This document shows positions 1 to 8,700 of a DNA stretch of 13,273 nucleotides, piece after piece. A program made the position numbers and the translations under genes. How positions within the stretch are numbered: the stretch's first letter is position 1; each line of letters starts with the position of its first letter. This DNA comes from Deltaproteobacteria bacterium (GTDB lineage Bacteria; Myxococcota; Myxococcia; Myxococcales; 40CM-4-68-19), in NCBI GenBank assembly GCA_018266095.1, contig JAFEBC010000335.1, positions 1 through 13,273 of the forward strand, written 5' to 3'. The notes beneath the pieces are model-generated. The model saw only the letters and a list, made by a program, of their open reading frames with translations. It was not told the DNA's origin and did not search any database.

Positions 1-2486
<2,486 letters not shown>

Positions 2487-2535
2487 CTGCTCGCGCCCGC
2501 ACAGGAAGATCGGAGTCCCCGGCCGTTCCCTCAAT

Positions 2536-2576
2536 CAGGGGAGAGCAATCCCCTGTGGGCAAAGTCCTACTTTGCC
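2536..2576 (+). terminator. Two tandem hairpins between smc and the giant lipoprotein gene
   Basis: Hairpin 1 pairs CAGGGGA (2536-2542) with TCCCCTG (2549-2555) over a 6-nt loop. Hairpin 2 pairs GGCAAAG (2558-2564) with CTTTGCC (2570-2576) over a 5-nt loop. Both are perfect 7-bp inverted repeats only 2 nt apart. They lie 50-90 nt past the smc stop and 87 nt before the next start, which fits a transcription end for smc or a structured leader for the lipoprotein gene. There is no T-run after either stem, so a classical intrinsic terminator is not shown. The arms of hairpin 1 also have competing partners upstream (TTCCCT at 2526-2531 and TCCCC at 2516-2520). Confidence 0.4.
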
Positions 2577-2653
2577 TTCCATGGTGTTGGTCACATCGCG
2601 CGGCAGAGAATCGTTGCAGTGTGAACGGCGGGGGAACGATCGCTGGCTTCACT

Positions 2654-2657
2654 GGAG
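2654..2657 (+). promoter_or_regulatory. Ribosome binding site of the giant lipoprotein gene
   Basis: GGAG ends 5 nt before the ATG at 2663. It supports that start over an in-frame GTG at 2555, which would add 36 residues ahead of a lipoprotein signal that must be N-terminal. Confidence 0.7.
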
Positions 2658-2662
2658 TGCAC

Positions 2663-2710
2663 ATGTCTCGAATTGCCTTGGCCGCTGTCTGCGCGTCCCT
2701 CCTCGCCTGC
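2663..2710 (+). other. Lipoprotein signal peptide and lipobox of the giant lipoprotein
   Basis: Sixteen residues: one Arg at position 3, a short apolar Ala/Leu/Val core, and LLAC with the lipidated Cys16 encoded at 2708-2710. Position +2 after the Cys is Gly, not Asp, so the classical E. coli inner-membrane retention signal is absent. The sorting rules in this phylum may differ. Confidence 0.85.
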
Positions 2711-5700
2711 GGGACGCAGGTCGATGCGTCGAACCCGTTCGATCCCGGCACGCCCGACACCGGCAAGGCGCGCGCGTCGCTGCACGGCACGCTGGCGTCG
2801 CCGTCGCTGCCGACGTTGGCCTCGCTCCTGGTGGTGCTCAAGCAGAACAACGGGCAGGTGGCGCAGTTCACGACCGACGCCACGGGCGCGTTCTCGTTCG
2901 CGCAGCTGACGCCGGGCACGTACGTGGTCGAGTGCGCGCCGGACGGGTTCGCGGCGGCGGACGTGCCGGTGACGCTGGCGCCGGGCGCTGATGTGGATGT
3001 GGGGACCATCACGCTCAAGGAGGACGCGACGGCGCTCTCGTCGGTGACGGGCGCGATCACGCTCTCGGGGCAGACGGACAACAGCGGCACGCTGGTGGAG
3101 GTGCTGGACCGCTCGTTCACGGCGGTGACCAACTCGGCGGGCAGCTTCGCGCTCTCGATCCCGGCGGGCACGTACAAGCTGCGCTTCAGCCACAAGGACT
3201 TCCTGCCCTCGACCACGCAGGACCTGATCGTGGGCAAGAACGCGTCGCTGACGGTGCCGCCGGTGTCGTTGGCGATCAATCCGGCGACCATCCACGGCGT
3301 GGTCACGGCGGAGCTCGCGGGCGGCGGGACGGGCGCGCTGGAGCTGGCCACGGTGACGCTCGATGGGACTGCGCTCACGGGGCTCACGCTCGCGGACGGC
3401 TCGTTCACGCTGACCGGCGTGCCGGCGGGGAGCTATGTGCTGCGCGCGCTCAAGGCCGGCTATGGCACGGCGACGGTCCCGGTGCTCACGCTCGTGGGCG
3501 GCGAGGCGCGCACGCTGGGCGCGGACGTCGTGCTGCCGCTCTCACGCGGCGGGATCTCGGGGACGATCGCGCTCTCGGACGGGCACGATCCGAGCGACAC
3601 GGTGATCGAGCTCTCGGGCACCGGCAAGACGCAGCTCGCGGGCGCGGACGGGACGTTCCTCTTCGACAACCTGCTGGTGGGCACGTATCCGCTGGTGGCG
3701 CGGCGCGCGGGATACCAGACGCTCTCGCTGGGCTCGGTCACGGTGACGGTGGGCGCGATCACGCCCGCGGGCACGTTCACGCTCCTGGCCAATCCGGCCA
3801 CGGTGCGCGGACATGTCGACGGTGAGCTCGCGATCGGCGGCGTGGCCTCGCTGTCGAACGCGCAGATCGCGGTCGATGGCACGAGCGTGGCGCCGCAGCT
3901 CACGGACGCGAGCGGCAACTTCTCCCTGAGCCTGCCGCCCGGCAGCTATGTCGTGCGCGCGACCAAGACGGGCTTCAAGGACGTGCTGCAAGCGGTGCTG
4001 AACCTGAACGGCGGCGAGGTGCGCACGCTCGCGGATTCGTTCGAGCTCTCGCTCTCGCGCGGCGCGCTGGCGGGCACGGTGACGCTCTCGGATTCGAGCG
4101 ACGCGAGCGGCGTGGTGGTCGAGCTCACGGGGACGGGCCTCGCGCAGGTCACGGGCTCGTCGGGCAACTATCTGTTCTCGGGGCTCCTGCCGGGGACGTA
4201 CGAGCTCACGGCGCGCAAGGACGGCTATGCGCGCAAGGTGATCGGCACGGTCACCGTCACCGCGGACCAGACGTTCACGGCCAACGCGGCCACGCTGGCG
4301 CGGCAGGGCGGCGCGATCACGGTGAACGAGGCGCCGTACACGAACGCGCGCGGCGTGACCGTGTCGCTGACCGCGAACAACGTGACCGGCTTCCTGCTCA
4401 GCGAGGACCCGACGTTCACGGACGCGAGCAAGGGAGATGTGCTGGCGTCGCCGGCCGCGAGCAGCACGTTCCGCACGTATGTGCCCAACGCGAGCACGCC
4501 GTTCACGCTCACCAACGCGGACGGCGAGCACGATGTCTCGGTGGTGTTCTGGGATGGGCAGAACCTCAGCTCTCCCGCGACGGCGACGGTGGTGCTCGAT
4601 CGCGTGGGACCGCCGCAGCCCGCGCTGACCATCGGCACGGGCGCCGCGTTCACCAACGCGCAGACCGGCATCGTGTCGCTGTCGATCTCGGGCACGGACA
4701 CGCCGCTCGGGAACGGCGGCGCGGTGGCGGGCGTGCGGCAGATGGAGATCTCGAACTTCGCGAGCTTCACGCCGTCGACGAAGACGAGCTTCAGCCTGGT
4801 CACCACTTGGACGCTCGACGCGCCGGGCACCGACGGGCCGAAGACTGTGTATTGCCGCCTCATCGACGCCGCGGGGAACGTGGGCGCGATCCAGCAGGCG
4901 ACGGTGGGCCTCGACCGGCTGCCGCCGGCGCTGGGCTCGTTCACGCTCGCGGGGCCGGACGCGACGCACCCGGGCTACACCAGCACGCCGGTGGTCACGG
5001 CCACGGTCACCGCCAGCGACGCGAACGAGGGCGCGGGCCAGCAGAACCTGCGCGTGCGCTTCTCGAATGTGGCGGGCATGGCGGGCGCGCTCTACCAGCC
5101 GTTCACCACGCAGACGACGTGGTTCCTCTCGCAGGGCGATCAGCTCAAGACCGTCTACGTGCAGCTCATCGACGCGGCCGGGAACGAGAGCGCGCCAGCG
5201 TCGACCACGATCACGCTCGACACCACGGGACCTGGCTCGCCGGGCCTCGCCATCACCGAGACGGATTCGCGGCCGACGAATGGCTACACGAACCAGCGCG
5301 CGGTGAAGCTCACGCTGACCGCGGGCGGCTCGCCGATCACGGCGCAGGTGGCCAACGGGCCCTCGCTCGCGGGCGCCACGAGCTACGACCTGACGCAGGT
5401 GACGATGCCAGTGGACTACACGCTGCCCGCGGGCGACGGCACGAAGACCTTGTGGGTGCGCTTCACGGACGCGGCGGGCAACGTGAGCGATCTCGCGGCG
5501 GCGAGCGTGGTGCTCGATCAGACGCCGCCTCAGGCCACCATCGCGTCGGCGCTGCTCGAGGGCAGCGTGAGCGGCTCGACCGCGGTGAACGTGATCCCGG
5601 CGAGCGCGGGCGAGGACGAGCTCCGCATCGCGGGCGACGTGACGCCGGTGCCGGGGCCGACCGTGTTCCAGGCGGTGACGCCGGGGCTCAAGGTGCCGGT

Positions 5701-8700
5701 GACGTTGACCGCGACGGACGCGACCAAGGTGCTGACGATCCAGTACCGGGACCTCGCGGACAACGTGGTGACGGGGCCGTCGATCTCGGTGCTGCTGGAC
5801 ACGACCGCGCCGGTGACCGCGGCGTTCCCCATCCGCGGCGCGCACGCGGACGGCACGAGCGACACGGCGTTCACCGCGACCACGCAGGTGACGCTGGACT
5901 TCTCGGGCCAGACCGACGGCGCGGGCTCGGGCATCGCGCAGGTGCGCGTGGGCAACGCGTCGGACCTGAGCGACTCGGCGGGCTTCGTGGCGTTCGCCAA
6001 GGCGATGCCGTTCACGCTGACCACGGGCGACGTGGACCACTTCGTGTACGCGCAGTTCAAGGACGCGGCGGGGCGCACGAGCGGGATCCAGCAGAGCCAG
6101 AAGATCCACCTGATCCAGAACGCGCCCGCGGCGCCGACGCTGACGATCGTGGAGCAGGATTCGCGGCCGGCGAACGGCTTCACCAACAACGCGGCCGTGC
6201 AGCTCAACCTCCAGTCGGCGACGGCGCTGTCGGCGAAGGTGTCCGAGGATCCCACGCTGGCCAACGCGCAGACCATCGCGCTGCCGGTGAACCTCGGCGC
6301 GCTGCCCACGTTCACCCTGGGCGGCGCGGGGCTGCGCACCCTCTACGCGCGCGTGTACGACGCGGCCGGCAACGCGAGCCCGCCGGTGTCGGCGAGCGTG
6401 ACGCTGGATCAGACCGCGCCCACGGCCACTCCGGCGCCGGTGGTCAGTCCAGGAAATGGATTCACCAACTCGACCGCGATCACGATCACGCCGGGCGCCG
6501 CGGGCCAGGATGAGCTGCAGATCACCGGCGATGTCACCGCGCCCACGGGCTTCGTCAGCGCGCGCCCGGGCGTGCCGATCGCGGTCACGCTCTCGGCCAC
6601 GCCGGGCACCAAGCTGCTCAACATCACGCTGCGCGATCTCGCCGACAACACCACCGCGCTCACCGCTCAGACCATCGTGCTCGACACGGCGCCGCCGAGC
6701 TTCGGCACGGTGAAGATCAAGGGCGCGCTCGCGGACGGCACGGCGAGCAACAGCATCACCGCGGTCACGGGCGTGACCATCGACCTCTCGGGCGCGAGCG
6801 ACGACTCGGGGCAGCCGCCGGTGGACATGAAGCTGTCGAACGATCCGGCGCTCACGGGCGCGGTGTTCCAGGCGTTCGCGGCCTCGGCGCCGTGGGTGCT
6901 GACGCCGGGCGACGGCACCAAGACGGTCTACGTGATCCTGCGCGACAAGGCGGGCAACGCGAACCTCACCGCGGCGCAACCGCAGATCATGCTCGCGGCC
7001 ACGCCGCCGTCCGCGGGCAGCATCTCCATCGAGGGCGGCGCGGCCGTGTCGAAGAAGGCCAGCGTGTCGGTGGCGGTGGCGGCCTCGGGCGCGACGCAGT
7101 ACCGGCTCACCATCGACGGCGTGGCGCAGAGCTCGTGGAGCGCGCTGGTGAGCGGCGCGGCCTCCACCTCGGTGCCGCTGGTGACGGAGACGACGCACCT
7201 CATCTCGGCCAACTTCCGCAACTCCGCGCTGGTCGAGGGCGCGGGGGCGAGCGCGTCGATCCTCATCGATCGCACGGCGCCTGCGCTGTCCTCGGTGCTG
7301 CTGTCGGGCGCGCTGGGCAATGGCACGCTCTCGCGCTCCACCGACGCGCCGCCCGCGGGCTCGCCGTTCCCGTTCACCACCACGCCCGCCGTGGTGGTCT
7401 CGCTCACGCCCGCCATCGCCGGCGATGACATCACCGGCATGGCGCTCTTGCAGATCGCGGCCAGCTCGACCTGCGCCAGCGCGTATCCGGGCTCGCCGGT
7501 GTTCACGCCCTACTCGCCCGGCTCGACCTTCGTGCTCTCGCTCGGCGACGGGAGCTGGCGCGTGTGCGCGCTCTTGCAGGATCGCGCGGGCAACTTCGAC
7601 GTGACCAAGGCGCTGAGCGCGGTGCTCACGCTCGACACCACGCCGCCGTCGAACCCCAGCTTCATCAACGTGTCGTCGTCGGTGACCAACAAGCTCACCT
7701 TCCCCACGGTGAAGGACTCGGCGGGCAACGACACCGCGGGCACGGTGAACATCACCGCGGTCACCGACAACCCCAGTGGGCCGGTGACCTACCAGTGCCT
7801 CGGCGGCCAGTACGCGAGCTGGACCAACTGCGCCACGCTCATCGGCCAGCCCACGGTGCTGCAGGCGTTCACGCTGGCGCGCAACAGCTCGAACACCATC
7901 GGCGTGCGCGCGCTCGACGCGGCCCTGAACGCCAGCGCGGGCAGCTTCATCTCGGTCACGCACGACGACATCCCTCCGGCCGCGCCCAACATCGGCGCGG
8001 TGCGCACCACCGTGAGCAGCGTGTCGCTCTCGTGGAGCGCGAGCGTGGACGCCGTGTCGTATCGCCTCAACTACGGCTTCCAGGCGGGTCACATCGACGG
8101 CACCGGCGCTGCGCAGGGCGCGTCTCCAATCGCGGTGGGCAACTCGCTCTCGTTCGAGATCACGAACATGACGCAGGCGCTGCCCGTGTACATCTCGGTC
8201 GAGGCGATCGACGCCGCGGGCAACTCCAGCGGGCCCTCGGGTGAGATCACGGCGGTGCCCAACCAGGTGAACCCGCGCCTGCTCTCGACCATCGGCTACA
8301 AGTTCCATCAGGTGTCGCCGCCGTTCCCGCTGAGCGGCACCAAGGTGATCGCGACGGGCAACCAGGGCGCGGTGATGCTCGACGTGTCCACCACGCCGCC
8401 AGCGCCGGTCGCGCGCGTGGCGCTGCAGAACCTGGTGCCTGACGACGGCGCGCCGCTGCCCACCTGGACCGCGTGCAGCGACTCGGGGCAGATCGGCATC
8501 TGCACGGTCCCCGTCGGCACCACGCTCGAGGGCGCGTTCAAGAACAATCACCTCCAGTACCGTGCGTCGGCGCCGGTGGTGTTCTTCAACGCCTTCGGAA
8601 CCAGCGCAGCGCCTTCGGTCGGGCGCGTGCTCGCCACCCTGCCCTCGCGACCGTTCCGCGTCGCGCTGGGCTCGTATGTGCCCACGGGCGGCCTGATCCC

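Noticed and set aside
2556..2576. TGGGCA...TTTGCC as a sigma-54 promoter
   Set aside because: The GG and GC elements are 16 nt apart instead of the roughly 12 required. The stretch is better explained as a hairpin.
2555..2662. An upstream in-frame GTG start giving 36 more residues on the giant lipoprotein
   Set aside because: It would place the lipoprotein signal internally and overlap the tandem hairpins. The ATG at 2663 has GGAG at good spacing and starts the signal directly, like the paralog at 11621.
2487..2662. A known riboswitch such as GEMM (cyclic-di-GMP) in the spacer
   Set aside because: GGGCAAAG superficially resembles part of that motif, but the conserved ACGCACAGGGCAAACC and GACGCAAAGCC blocks are absent.
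2765..4282. Zinc carboxypeptidase activity
   Set aside because: Only the accessory beta-sandwich type of domain is present. No HxxE-type zinc site or peptidase core is seen in the stalk.
4807..6513. A 568-codon + strand open frame inside the giant gene in another phase
   Set aside because: The translation is Arg/Gly/Ala/His/Asp-rich nonsense, while the overlapping frame encodes regular Ig-like repeats.
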